NCBI GenBank assembly: GCA_035362335.1
Contig: DAOSDL010000002.1
Coordinates: forward strand, 124,001-188,000
DNA length: 64,000 nt
Source of the DNA: JAOSJT01 sp035362335
GTDB taxonomy: Bacteria > Bacteroidota > Ignavibacteria > SZUA-365
Reading direction: 5' to 3'
Each line of letters begins with the position of its first letter. The stretch's first letter is position 1. The notes under the pieces were generated by a model. That model made no database searches and was not told the origin of the DNA. It worked only from the letters and a program-made list of their open reading frames with translations. The translations under genes were made by a program, and so were the position numbers. Below are positions 16,796 through 26,282 of this stretch, in pieces.

Positions 16796-19549
16796 ATGAA
16801 GCTTGTTTACGCCCTGCTCGCTCTCGCCACACTCACCGTCACCTTCACTCCCGCGTTCTCTCAGGACAGCGCCCCGTTCCGCAGCGTTGAACCGCCGGAG
16901 CAATTGCGCCTGTACCGCGACAGCGAACAGTGGATACGCGAGCGCTTCCGCTGGTTCCGCGATCAGCGTGTCGAGCCCGACGGCAGCATCCCCGACGGAG
17001 TGCGCGAGCAGGCGTGGCGCGAGAGCGCGCGCATGTCGGTGTACAAGCCGGCGGCCACGCTCGCCAAAGGCGCAGCGCCGCAGTGGATGCAGCTCGGTCC
17101 GGTGAATATCGGCGGACGGCTCACCGGCATCGCCATTCACCCCACCGATCCCGACATCGTGTATTTCACCGCGGCCGACGGCGGCGTGTGGAAATCCATC
17201 AACGGCACCAAGCTCTCCGCGTCCTTCACTCCCGTGTCCGACGATTTGCCGACCCTCGCCACAGGATCCATCTGCCTCGATCCCTCCAATCCCGACATCG
17301 TCTACCTTGGCACGGGCGAAGCCAATGGCAGTGCCGACTCGTATCCCGGCGTGGGTGTGGCGCGTTCCACCGATGCGGGCGCGACGTGGACCGTGGTGGG
17401 AGGCAGCCAAATGAAAAGCATCGGCGCGATTCGCGTGCACAATACGAAAAGCAACATTCTCGTGGCCGCTTCGCGACAGGGATTGTACCGCTCGGTGGAT
17501 TCCGCGCGCACCTGGACGCAGAAAAAGTCCGGCACCGCGCACGACCTCGTGTTCCATCCCACCATCGACTCCATCATGTACGCCGGCATTCAGGGCGTGG
17601 GCGTGTTGCGCTCCACCGACGCCGGTGAAACCTGGACGGAACTCGATCTTGGCGTGGGCCGCGACAGCATCGGCCGCCTCGCGCTGGACCTTTGCCTGAC
17701 GCAACCGCACGTTCTCTACGCCGTGCTGGTGGGTTCGAAAGGTACACTTGCGAATAAAACACTCGCCGTGGTGAAATCCACCGACGGTGGCGACTCCTGG
17801 GTGCGCACCACACCCGCTGTGAATCCCATCAACTTCTTCAGTACCTACGGCTGGTACAATTGCGAAATCGGCGTGCATCCCACGGATCCCGACAAGCTGC
17901 TGGTGGGCGGCGTGGGTCTCTACCTGAGTCTCGATGGCGGTAAAAATTTCCAGACACGCGGCGGTGTGCACGTGGATCAGCACGCCATCGAGTATTCGCC
18001 CTCGCACCCGGATGTATGTTATCTCGGTAACGACGGAGGCATGTATGTATCGGGCAATGGCGGCATCACCTTCACGAGTTTGAACGACAATCTGCCCATC
18101 ACGCAGTTCTACGAATTGGGAATCGCGCCACAGCAGGCGGGGTTGATGATGGGCGGCACGCAGGACAACGGTTCCAACACGCGCCATCAGGGCGATGAAA
18201 GTTGGGTACACAGCACCGGCGGCGACGGCGGGTACTGCGTGTTCGACTACACCGACCTCAACTACCGCTACGCCGAATATCAGAACGGCTCACATCTGCG
18301 CACCACCAATGGCGGCCAGAACTGGGTCGGGGCCAACAAGGGCCTGTACGGCAACAGTCCGTGGGTCACTCCCGTGGTGATTCATCCGGCCGATCCGAAA
18401 ATCCTCTTCACTTGCACCAACAAGCAGTTGTACAAATCCACCGACCGCAGTGCAAGTTGGTTCGCCTTCCACGGCAACATGGATTCAAGCAGCACCATCA
18501 ACGCCATTGCCGTTTCTCCCCTGCGTCCCAGCCTCATGCTCGTGGGCTATCGAAGCGGTAAAATCTGGAGGTCGGACGATGCGGGTGCGAGTTGGAAGGA
18601 CATCAGCGCCGGACTGCCCAATCGCCAGATCAACGACATTATCTTCGATCCACGAAACGACTCGGTGTACTACACTTGCGTTGCAGGATATGTGCGCGAG
18701 AGCGTGTTTCGCAGCGACAGCGGTGGGAACAAATGGGTGAGCATCTCCGGCAATCTGCCTGCGATTCCGACCAACGCACTCGAAATCAATCCTGCCAATC
18801 CGCGTGAGCTTTACGTGGGCACGGATTTCGGTGTGTACGCCACGACGAACGGCGGCACCGAATGGCAGATTCTTGGCGAGGGAATGCCGAAGGTGGTGGT
18901 GGTGGATCTCGAATTGCATGCACTCAGCGGACAGCTCATTGCATCCACACATGGACGCAGCAATTTCGGACTGGTGGTGACCACCGGACTGGAGTTGCTC
19001 TCCTTCAGCGCCTCGCCCGACAACGGAGCCGTGGCACTTCAGTGGAGAACTGGCACAGGTAGTGGCCTGCGTGGCTTCGCCGTTGAGCGCTCACTCGACC
19101 ATCAGCCATGGGAGGAAATTCGCGCCATCGATGCGCGGCCCAGCGTCAGCATTCAGAGTTACGATGCGCTTGATGCGGCCATCCCCTCCTCCACGCTTCT
19201 GGCCCGCTACCGTCTGAAGGTTGTGCGCAATGATGGCGGTGTGGAATACTCGCAGGAAATCGCGGTGGATTTCTCCTCGCGTCCGGGCGATTTCACACTG
19301 GAACAGAATTTCCCGAATCCGTTCAATCCCGGCACCACCGTGCGCTACAGTCTTCCCCGCCGCGCGCACATCACCTTGCTCGTGCGCGATGCACTCGGCA
19401 ACATCGTGCGTACGCTTCACGACGGCGTGCAACAGGCCGGCGCCCACGTGCTGTATTTCGATGCAAGCGGACTGCCGAGCGGCACGTACTTCCTTCAGCT
19501 CGAACACGAAGGCCGCCGCGCCGTGCGCAGCATGTTGCTGCTGAAGTAG
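16796..19549 (+). CDS. large secreted Asp-box repeat protein with T9SS sorting domain
   Basis: This 917-residue protein has a signal peptide (LVYALLALATLTVTFTPAFS) from the ATG at 16796. Some eleven Asp-box turns follow across residues 90-690, including STDAGATW, STDAGETW, STDGGDSW, TTNGGQNW, SDDAGASW and TTNGGTEW. These are likely folded into two propellers in the manner of sortilin/VPS10-like or xyloglucanase-like proteins. A fibronectin-like spacer (about 700-800) leads to a textbook type A por sorting domain beginning FTLEQNFPNPFNPGTTVRY and ending in a lysine. It should be secreted by the type IX machinery. Enzyme activity cannot be inferred. A strong terminator lies 11 bp downstream. 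Confidence 0.87.
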   Translation: MKLVYALLALATLTVTFTPAFSQDSAPFRSVEPPEQLRLYRDSEQWIRERFRWFRDQRVEPDGSIPDGVREQAWRESARMSVYKPAATLAKGAAPQWMQLGPVNIGGRLTGIAIHPTDPDIVYFTAADGGVWKSINGTKLSASFTPVSDDLPTLATGSICLDPSNPDIVYLGTGEANGSADSYPGVGVARSTDAGATWTVVGGSQMKSIGAIRVHNTKSNILVAASRQGLYRSVDSARTWTQKKSGTAHDLVFHPTIDSIMYAGIQGVGVLRSTDAGETWTELDLGVGRDSIGRLALDLCLTQPHVLYAVLVGSKGTLANKTLAVVKSTDGGDSWVRTTPAVNPINFFSTYGWYNCEIGVHPTDPDKLLVGGVGLYLSLDGGKNFQTRGGVHVDQHAIEYSPSHPDVCYLGNDGGMYVSGNGGITFTSLNDNLPITQFYELGIAPQQAGLMMGGTQDNGSNTRHQGDESWVHSTGGDGGYCVFDYTDLNYRYAEYQNGSHLRTTNGGQNWVGANKGLYGNSPWVTPVVIHPADPKILFTCTNKQLYKSTDRSASWFAFHGNMDSSSTINAIAVSPLRPSLMLVGYRSGKIWRSDDAGASWKDISAGLPNRQINDIIFDPRNDSVYYTCVAGYVRESVFRSDSGGNKWVSISGNLPAIPTNALEINPANPRELYVGTDFGVYATTNGGTEWQILGEGMPKVVVVDLELHALSGQLIASTHGRSNFGLVVTTGLELLSFSASPDNGAVALQWRTGTGSGLRGFAVERSLDHQPWEEIRAIDARPSVSIQSYDALDAAIPSSTLLARYRLKVVRNDGGVEYSQEIAVDFSSRPGDFTLEQNFPNPFNPGTTVRYSLPRRAHITLLVRDALGNIVRTLHDGVQQAGAHVLYFDASGLPSGTYFLQLEHEGRRAVRSMLLLK

Positions 19550-19560
19550 AGTCGCGCGCG

Positions 19561-19580
19561 CGGGGGATTCCCCCGTTTTT
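19561..19580 (+). terminator. rho-independent terminator
   Basis: CGGGGG-ATT-CCCCCG followed by TTTTT is a perfect six-base-pair GC stem with a three-base loop and a T-run, starting 11 bp after the stop codon of the Asp-box/T9SS gene. Confidence 0.88.
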
Positions 19581-19600
19581 CCGGGCTGGCTGAGTGCGTG

Positions 19601-19842
19601 ATACATTCGAAGAGATGAAAGAGAGCGGAGAGAGCGGAGAGGAATGTTTGAGGTCGCTTCCCGCTCGATCCATGTGCCCCGCGGCAATCGAGTCAACGCA
19701 AAGGCGGAGAGTTGCAAAGCGATCCCTCCGTGCCCTCGGTGTGGCGAAGCCCTCCGTGTACTCTGTGTTCCCGCGAAGCGCTCCGGGTACTCTGTGTTCC
19801 CGCGAAGCCCTCGGTGTTCTCCGTGCCAGCGAAGCCCCTCCT
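19601..19842. repeat. intergenic repeat element, copy A
   Basis: This non-coding stretch opens with ATACATTCGAAGAG, contains a block CCCCGCGGCAATCGAGTCAA and closes with GCGAAGCCCCTCCT. All three blocks recur in the same order and orientation at 33215-33484. Between them lie degenerate units built on CTCCGTGT-N-CTCTGTGTTC-CGCGAAGC. Short open frames across it are low-complexity and not genes. It fills most of the 420-bp gap between 19550 and 19969, together with the terminator. Confidence 0.7.
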
Positions 19843-19969
19843 TACCCTCCTTTCCTCCTTACTCTCATTCTTCACTGGATTACACCACAATACTCACCCC
19901 ACCCCATTGAACCATACGCCCCGCGCGCTTGTTGTATGGGCTTGACATGTTGAACGATCGGATGTGGCC

Positions 19970-20437
19970 ATGCGCTACTGGCTTTTCAAATCGGAAGCGG
20001 ATTCCTACAGCATCGATGATCTCGAACGCGACGGCACAACGCACTGGGACGGGGTGCGGAACTATCAGGCGAGGAACATGTTGCGCGATGATATCGCGGT
20101 GGGCGACGTGGTGCTGTTCCACCACAGCAATGGAGATCCGCCCGCCATCGTCGGCAGTGCCATGGTGACGCGCGCGGGTTATGCCGATCACACGCAATTC
20201 GATGTCGGTAGTCCGAAATTCGATCCGAAGGCCACGCCCGACAATCCCCGCTGGTTCATGGTGGACATCACCTTCCGCTCGCGTTTCTCAGCGCCGCTCA
20301 CGCTGGACATGCTGCGTGGTGAAGCCGCGCTCGCGAACATGGAACTCCTGCGCCGCGGCAGCCGTCTCTCTGTGCAGCCTGTGCGCGAAGAGGAGTACCG
20401 CGCCATCGAGAAGATGAGCTCTTCGACTCATCACTGA
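19970..20437 (+). CDS. EVE domain-containing protein
   Basis: This 155-residue protein covers a single EVE domain (PUA-like fold, as in thymocyte nuclear protein 1). Typical elements are the start MRYWLFKSEADSYSIDDLE, then HWDGVRNYQARNMLRDDIAVGD, VLFHHSNGDPPAIVGSAMV and PRWFMVDITF. EVE proteins are thought to read modified bases in DNA or RNA. The ATG at 19970 gives the conserved family start; a GTG six bases earlier is less likely. It stands alone after the repeat element and converges on the large adhesin gene. Confidence 0.92.
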   Translation: MRYWLFKSEADSYSIDDLERDGTTHWDGVRNYQARNMLRDDIAVGDVVLFHHSNGDPPAIVGSAMVTRAGYADHTQFDVGSPKFDPKATPDNPRWFMVDITFRSRFSAPLTLDMLRGEAALANMELLRRGSRLSVQPVREEEYRAIEKMSSSTHH

Positions 20438-20527
20438 TGCGTTTGTAACACGTTGTTCTTCAGCTATTCCTCCACGGTCTCCCTCACCGCTGTGCTTTGC
20501 CGCTCGACGTCTCCCCTTTCCGAAGCG

Positions 20528-23500
20528 CTACTTCAATAGACGCAGTGGCCGCGCAAGCATGGCGCCGGGTGTGTGCAGCACGCACCAGTACAGACCCGAT
20601 GGCAACGCTCCGGCATCGAAAGCCACGCGATAGGCGCCGGGCTCGACTTCCGCCTGAACCAACAACGCGACGCGACGACCGAGCTGATCCAGCACTTCCA
20701 TGCGCGTGTTGCCGCGCTCGATCACTTCGTATTCAATGATGGTCGTGGCGTTGAAAGGATTCGGATGATTGGGTCCGAGCCGCAGCGTGCCACTGCCATC
20801 CACCAGACGCTCGCCACCCTCACGGCAGATCGGCATGTCGAAACGCCCATCGATGCGCGTCACCTGCACTGTGCCGTTATCCCAGGCAAAGCTTTCGATG
20901 CGCAGCGGAGTGGAAGCGGCATTGCCAAGGGTGGCAACGAAACGCAACTCGCTCAGCACCTGCATGCCCGACGAGAAATCCGCCGCGATATCGATCACGC
21001 GATCGCCGTTCTCGATGCGGCCGGCAGGTGTCCCGTCCACCGGCACCAACATGGTGTGATTGAAGCTGATGCGCGCGGCATAGCTGCGCACACCGACTTC
21101 ATCAAGATATTCGGATGCGAGCAGGCGCAACGGAATGATGACACGATCCCCGGGCGCCGCTTCGAGTTCCGGCAAACCCACGGTGCTGCTGGCTACACGC
21201 CCCACGCGGTACGGGTCCGACAACGCCCAGCAACCGAATTCCGTCTCCACGCGCACACGATACCACACACCGGGTTCGTAACGCAACTCCCGCTCTGTCG
21301 CGCCATCGACCGAGCGCAACACGCCCGCGTCGTCGACGAACCACTGCCAGGCGAACGCGTCGCTGGCACGCAGCATCGTCCCCTGTTCGTCAATCACCGG
21401 CTTGGGAGGTAAGGGATGCACCACGACGCGCAGCGCGACAGCTTCGGCCTCGCAGCCTTCGGCGTTGTGTACGCGCACATTGTACACACCGCTCGCGCGC
21501 ACGACAATGAACGAATCGATCGCGCCATTGCTCCACAGCCAGGACGCGTACGCTTCCGTGGTGGTCAGGCGCACGCTGTCGCCTTCGCAAAATTCCAGCG
21601 GTCCATCAGCCACGATCACCGGACGCGGCAGAGGCAGGATACGCAGGTCGAGTGTGTCGCTCCAGCCAGGACAGCCGTCCAATGAACGCACCTCGGCCCA
21701 TACGCGCGCGCTTGCCCGCAACGTCAAGCGGCCGGTCGTATCGCCGGTGTTCCAGCGCCGCGAGGCGAAGTCGCCGGGCAACTCCACCACCATGCTATCG
21801 CCCTCGCAGACCTGCGGCGCAGTGAGCAGACGCAGCCGAGGCGTCGGCGTGGGGAGCATGCCGACCAGCACCTCGGGCGAGCTGCCGCGGCATCCCTGCG
21901 CGGTGACAACAGTCACCGAATACCGTCCCGCCTGACGCACCACCAGGCGTTCGCCCTTTTCGCCATTGGACCATTCGTAGTCGGCAAATCCGCCCGGTGC
22001 CGCTAGCACGACGCTGTCGCCAGGACAGAGTGTCAGCGGACCTCCCGGCGAAATCACCGGCGCGGGCAGCGGAAGCACACTTACATTCAGTATCGTGTCG
22101 CCACGACAGAGGGCCGAGCCCAGCACGACATCCACGCGTACGGACCAGGAGCCCGCATCGTCCCAGCGTACGCGCACACTGCGCGTCCCTTGTCCATCCA
22201 CGATGAAGCCGCCGGTCACCGTCCATTGATACAGCGCCGCGCCGAAATCACCGGTGCCGAACACCGCCTCCTCGCCCACACACAGCACAGTCGGTCCACT
22301 GATGACCGGTGCGGGTCGATCCACCACGCTGATGGTCACGGTGTCGGAACTGACGGGGCAACCGTCTCTGGTCACACCGTCGAGCCAGTACACGCCCGCC
22401 GCGCCAACTCTGATGCTCCTCGTCGTGGCGCCGGTATTCCAGCGGTAGCTGGCCATTTGCACATCGGCTTCGAGTGTGATGCTGTCGCCGGTACACAAGG
22501 TGGTGGGACCACCGGCCGCCACGCGGATGCGCGGCGCGGGATACACGGTCACACGCACCGAATCGTACACCACGCAGCCACTCTGGTCGATCACCGACAG
22601 GTGATACCAGGTGGACGTGTCGGGCGAAACCTCAGGTGTGAGTATGGTGGCATCGGACAAACCCGTGGTCGGCGACCAACGGAACACATACGGCGGTCGG
22701 CCGCCACGCACGGTGGCACCGAGCTGACGGGTCTCGCCGGGACACATGGTGATGTCCGCACCCGCGTCGGTGAACAGATCGGACACCCGCACAAATACCG
22801 TGTCGCGATCGAAGCAGCCGCGCGCGTTGGTGGCCGTGACGATGTACATCATATCGCGCGGAGGTCGGGCGTTGGGCCTGGGACTGCTCGGATTGTCCAA
22901 TCCCGTGGTGGGCGTCCAGGCGTAGGTCACTGGACTGTGCGTCCATCGCGCGATACCGCCAATGGTCACCGTCTCGCCGGGACACACCGTGGCGTCGGGA
23001 CCGGCGTCGAGTTCCACCCACGACACATTCACGCGCACACTGTCCACCGCCTCGCAGCCGTTGCTGTCGGTGACGCGCAGCACGTACGTAGTCGAGGTGT
23101 CGGGCAAAGCCAGGGGTGTTGCCACGTTGCTGCCGGTCAGACCCGTCGCGGGCGTCCACTCGTAGGTGTACGGAGGAGTGCCTCCACTCGCGGGACGTCC
23201 AATGCCGACGGGCACACCGCGGCATACCAGCGTATCGGGGCCGGCATCGGCCAGCACCTCGGCGATGCGAATGGTGATGGAATCGTAACTCACACAGCCA
23301 ATGGCACTCACCACGCGCAGCACATAGGTAATGTCGCGCAGTGGTTTCGCCACAGGCATGGCCACATCCGTGGCGCTGAGCCAGGTGGCCGGCGACCAGC
23401 TATAGGTGAAAGGCGCGCTGCCGCCATAGGCGATCGAGCCAATGCGCAGCGAATCCCCATAACACAGCAGGGTATCGGGGCCCGCATCGATCACCGGCAA

Positions 23501-24877
23501 GGAATCCACCCGCACCGTGACATCCTTTGTCACCAGACAACCCGTCAGCGAATCATACACGCTGAAGCGGTACACTCCTGCGATCACTGGATCGAGTGTG
23601 AGCACGGTGTCGGTGCTGCCCGGCGGTGTCCAGTCGAAAGAAAACGGTCCCCCACCGCCGCGCAGGCCGGGGCGGAGCAGCAGTTGCGAGCCCTCGCACA
23701 GCAGCGTATCGCTGGTCAAACTGATTACGACCTCGGGAATTTCCCGAATGTACAGTGTGTCGCGAATCAATCCCGTGTTGCAGAAATCCGGGATGTACAG
23801 TATCACCATCTCGTAATCGTCCGACACGGCATCCTTGAGCGCATCGATGGGCACAACGATGCTCGTCTGACCCGCGAGAAAATTCAGCGTCTTGTTCACG
23901 GTGCTGTAATCCGTGCCTTCCGTGGCATCTCCCAGCAACTGCACCGTCACGGCAATGGGTTTGCTGATGTCGCCACCGCGCGTGACCTGGAACAGCCCGG
24001 GCTGACAGCCGTTTTCAAACGCATCTCGAATCGCAACCACGTCGAAAGCGTCTCCCGCATTGAAACTGCCGGATTTGAGAAACACGCCGCTGTCGAGAAT
24101 GGGATCCATCACATCCGAAATCGCCAGCTTGAGCCGGTAGGTCTGGCAGGGCGTGACTGGTGAGACGGCGCGCAGCACCTTGGTGAATCCGTCGTACTCG
24201 ATGGTCTGCCCGCCATTCGCAGGTCCCTTTGGCGGCGGATAGTTGTCGACATACCAGGCGGTGTTGGTCAGATGGTTGACGTTGTTGATCGCCACGGGCG
24301 TGCCTGTGCCGGGCAAGCGGGCGATATTCTGTTTGCCGGTGATGCCAGGGCCGCTGATGAAAAAGGCGAATACATCGTTGAACGCCGAGCCCACGTACTC
24401 GTCGTACTCCTCCGAAGCGAAGACGTATTCGAAGCTCACGGTATCCTGATAGGGCACGAAATCGAATTCGATGACGCAGGCGTCGAAGGTAAGTGCCGAT
24501 ATCTGCATTGCCAGATCTGCATCGCCGCCGGTGAACGCCGCGAAACCCACATCGTCCCAGCGATTCGGTCCCGGCGCGTATCCCACCCAGCCGGAGGTGA
24601 GCATGATGCCTTCGTTGATACCGAGATTGGTGTTGCGTCCATCGAAAAAGCCGCGCGACCGGGGAAATCCCCTGCCCGTGATATTCGTCACATTCGCTCC
24701 CCCGCCGATGAAATGCTTGCGCACCAATTCCTCGAGAGGAATGGAGTCGTTGACCACCAATTGCGCGCGCGCCGACATCGCGGGCAGGAGCAGCAACACG
24801 ACGAATACCCCCGCGCCGGCGACGCGGAGGGGCTGTGTCAGGGCACGCGATAAAACAGACGTGGTACCAACTATCAT
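20528..24877 (-). CDS. giant secreted adhesin: choice-of-anchor-L domain, about ten Ig-like/PKD repeats, T9SS sorting domain
   Basis: This 1449-residue protein starts with a signal peptide ending near PAMSARAQ. A choice-of-anchor-L domain follows (residues about 40-270, with GIMLTSGWVGYAPGPN and FEYVFASEEYDEYVGSAFND). Next is a Calx-beta-like segment (about 290-375). About ten modules of 70-85 residues come after that, each with the pattern LC-x-G near its start and GC near its end, for example DAGPDTLLCYGDS and AIGCVSYDS. Such paired cysteines and tryptophans (YSWSP, YEWTP) are typical of SprB/PKD-like surface repeats. It ends with a cohesin-like segment and a por sorting domain (NHPNPFNATTIIEYEV to the terminal lysine). 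A cell-surface adhesion or gliding role is likely. Confidence 0.9.
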   Translation of the reverse strand: MIVGTTSVLSRALTQPLRVAGAGVFVVLLLLPAMSARAQLVVNDSIPLEELVRKHFIGGGANVTNITGRGFPRSRGFFDGRNTNLGINEGIMLTSGWVGYAPGPNRWDDVGFAAFTGGDADLAMQISALTFDACVIEFDFVPYQDTVSFEYVFASEEYDEYVGSAFNDVFAFFISGPGITGKQNIARLPGTGTPVAINNVNHLTNTAWYVDNYPPPKGPANGGQTIEYDGFTKVLRAVSPVTPCQTYRLKLAISDVMDPILDSGVFLKSGSFNAGDAFDVVAIRDAFENGCQPGLFQVTRGGDISKPIAVTVQLLGDATEGTDYSTVNKTLNFLAGQTSIVVPIDALKDAVSDDYEMVILYIPDFCNTGLIRDTLYIREIPEVVISLTSDTLLCEGSQLLLRPGLRGGGGPFSFDWTPPGSTDTVLTLDPVIAGVYRFSVYDSLTGCLVTKDVTVRVDSLPVIDAGPDTLLCYGDSLRIGSIAYGGSAPFTYSWSPATWLSATDVAMPVAKPLRDITYVLRVVSAIGCVSYDSITIRIAEVLADAGPDTLVCRGVPVGIGRPASGGTPPYTYEWTPATGLTGSNVATPLALPDTSTTYVLRVTDSNGCEAVDSVRVNVSWVELDAGPDATVCPGETVTIGGIARWTHSPVTYAWTPTTGLDNPSSPRPNARPPRDMMYIVTATNARGCFDRDTVFVRVSDLFTDAGADITMCPGETRQLGATVRGGRPPYVFRWSPTTGLSDATILTPEVSPDTSTWYHLSVIDQSGCVVYDSVRVTVYPAPRIRVAAGGPTTLCTGDSITLEADVQMASYRWNTGATTRSIRVGAAGVYWLDGVTRDGCPVSSDTVTISVVDRPAPVISGPTVLCVGEEAVFGTGDFGAALYQWTVTGGFIVDGQGTRSVRVRWDDAGSWSVRVDVVLGSALCRGDTILNVSVLPLPAPVISPGGPLTLCPGDSVVLAAPGGFADYEWSNGEKGERLVVRQAGRYSVTVVTAQGCRGSSPEVLVGMLPTPTPRLRLLTAPQVCEGDSMVVELPGDFASRRWNTGDTTGRLTLRASARVWAEVRSLDGCPGWSDTLDLRILPLPRPVIVADGPLEFCEGDSVRLTTTEAYASWLWSNGAIDSFIVVRASGVYNVRVHNAEGCEAEAVALRVVVHPLPPKPVIDEQGTMLRASDAFAWQWFVDDAGVLRSVDGATERELRYEPGVWYRVRVETEFGCWALSDPYRVGRVASSTVGLPELEAAPGDRVIIPLRLLASEYLDEVGVRSYAARISFNHTMLVPVDGTPAGRIENGDRVIDIAADFSSGMQVLSELRFVATLGNAASTPLRIESFAWDNGTVQVTRIDGRFDMPICREGGERLVDGSGTLRLGPNHPNPFNATTIIEYEVIERGNTRMEVLDQLGRRVALLVQAEVEPGAYRVAFDAGALPSGLYWCVLHTPGAMLARPLRLLK

Positions 24878-24992
24878 CGACTACCTCAACGGACAAGATA
24901 CAGGAAATCTCCTCACGATGTAAGTATTCCCAAACCCTACTGTCACGTCACCATGGGGTCATAAAAAAATGCCCTGAAAATTGTTCCCAACA

Positions 24993-25013
24993 CCTGCAAC
25001 CCCTGTTTGCAGG
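24993..25013 (+). other. hairpin in leader of the HEAT-like gene
   Basis: CCTGCAA (24993-24999) pairs exactly with TTGCAGG (25007-25013) across a seven-base loop, about 60 bases before the start codon at 25076. There is no T-run, so it is not a terminator. It could stabilise the message or serve as a protein-binding site; nothing more can be said. Confidence 0.35.
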
Positions 25014-25075
25014 CGACGTACACCCCTTCGTTGTTCACAAAGACATTCCAACGACACCGTAGGCAGGAGTCAGTC

Positions 25076-25549
25076 ATGAAACGCATCCTGAATGTATCGC
25101 TCATTGTCATGGGAATGCTGCTGTTCGCCCAGACCATGCACGCCGGCCCCGTCAACCCACCTCTTTCGGTGGAGCGCCAGAATCTGATCGAAAAGAATAT
25201 TCTCGCCGGCTTGCAGCACTCCTCGCAGGAGGTGCAATGCGAGTACATTCAACTCGTCATCGATCTCAAACGCGCCTATCCGAAATACGATTTCGACTAC
25301 GCCATCATTCCTTTGATGGACAAGCTTAAAAACGAGAGCAATCCCTGCGTGCGCATCATCGCCGCGTTGGCGCTGTACGAGTTCCAGGACTCGCGCCTGA
25401 GCCGCTTCGCCATTCAGCAAACCGCCATTCACGATTCCTCGGTACGCGTGGCTCGTCACTGCGGCACGCTGATCCGCAAATGGAACGACCGTGCTCCGCA
25501 GCCCGTGTATGTGGCCCATGTGGTGTATCCCTGGGACAGCCAACGCTAA
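25076..25549 (+). CDS. small secreted HEAT-like repeat protein
   Basis: This 157-residue protein has a signal peptide (ILNVSLIVMGMLLFAQTMHA). The mature part is helical and resembles two or three HEAT-like repeats (LIEKNILAGLQHSSQEVQCE, NPCVRIIAALALYEFQDSRL, DSSVRVARHCGTLIRKW). AGGAG lies just upstream of the ATG. The gene stands alone between the divergent adhesin gene and a very strong terminator, suggesting its own well-expressed transcript. HEAT arrays usually bind other proteins; the partner is unknown. Confidence 0.8.
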   Translation: MKRILNVSLIVMGMLLFAQTMHAGPVNPPLSVERQNLIEKNILAGLQHSSQEVQCEYIQLVIDLKRAYPKYDFDYAIIPLMDKLKNESNPCVRIIAALALYEFQDSRLSRFAIQQTAIHDSSVRVARHCGTLIRKWNDRAPQPVYVAHVVYPWDSQR

Positions 25550-25582
25550 CATCGCTCAACTTCATACGTCACTCCCAGGACG

Positions 25583-25625
25583 CCGGGGTCCGGATCTCTC
25601 AGGAGAAACGGACCCCGGGGTTTTT
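25583..25625 (+). terminator. strong rho-independent terminator
   Basis: CCGGGGTCCG (25583-25592) pairs over ten bases with CGGACCCCGG (25609-25618), followed by GG and five T. The loop contains a further short TCTC/GAGA pairing. It lies 34 bp after the HEAT-like gene. Confidence 0.93.
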
Positions 25626-25679
25626 GTATTCGTTGTGAAAATGGCGTGATGTGACGTTGAGCGTCGGGCGACTGGCGTT

Positions 25680-26282
25680 TCAGCGCTTGTCCGCATGCAG
25701 GGAGAGCAGCGACAGCACGTTTCGGATCAACAGCGCAGTCGCTCCCCATATCGTTTCGCCGTCATAGTGGAAAAACAGCACCTCGCGGTCCACCCCGCGA
25801 TAGTGCATCATGCGGCGTTCGGTGTTGCTCTCTTCCGCGAAGAAGCACAGCGGAACGGAAAACACCCGCGACACTTCGGCGGGATTGATGCGGAAACGGG
25901 CATCGCGGGAGATGACGCCCACCACGGGCGTGATGATGAAACCCGACGGCGTCCAGATGTCGTCGTGCAGACCGAGCAGCGTCACCTCGCCGGAATCCAG
26001 CCCCACTTCTTCCCAGGCCTCGCGCAAGGCCGCCTCTTCTGGCGATTCCCCCGCATCAATACTGCCGCCGGGAAAGGCGATTTGCCCCTGATGATGCGGA
26101 AGATCGTTGTTGCGCCGCGTGAGCACGAGCTGCCAGCCCGCATCGCTGTCCATCAGCGAAAACAGCACGGCCGCCCTGCGGTACTCCGTCCGCGCATCCA
26201 CATGCCGCTCGTGGGAACGCAGTGCCCCCTGTATATCGGCGATATCGAGGCGGCAGGCGCGGACGTGCAGCGCTGCGCTCAT
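25680..26282 (-). CDS. Nudix hydrolase, CoA pyrophosphatase type
   Basis: This 200-residue Nudix enzyme has the full box GGSIDAGESPEEAALREAWEEVGL in two parts: G-x5-E-x7 and REAWEEVGL. The preceding LVLTRRNNDLPHHQGQIAFP is the UPF0035/NudL signature of CoA diphosphatases, which cleave CoA into phosphopantetheine and 3',5'-ADP. Its start overlaps the nadC stop by four bases, so it is translated from the same message. It is the last gene of a five-gene minus-strand operon. CoA turnover is the best guess; other nucleoside diphosphate derivatives are possible. Confidence 0.92.
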   Translation of the reverse strand: MSAALHVRACRLDIADIQGALRSHERHVDARTEYRRAAVLFSLMDSDAGWQLVLTRRNNDLPHHQGQIAFPGGSIDAGESPEEAALREAWEEVGLDSGEVTLLGLHDDIWTPSGFIITPVVGVISRDARFRINPAEVSRVFSVPLCFFAEESNTERRMMHYRGVDREVLFFHYDGETIWGATALLIRNVLSLLSLHADKR

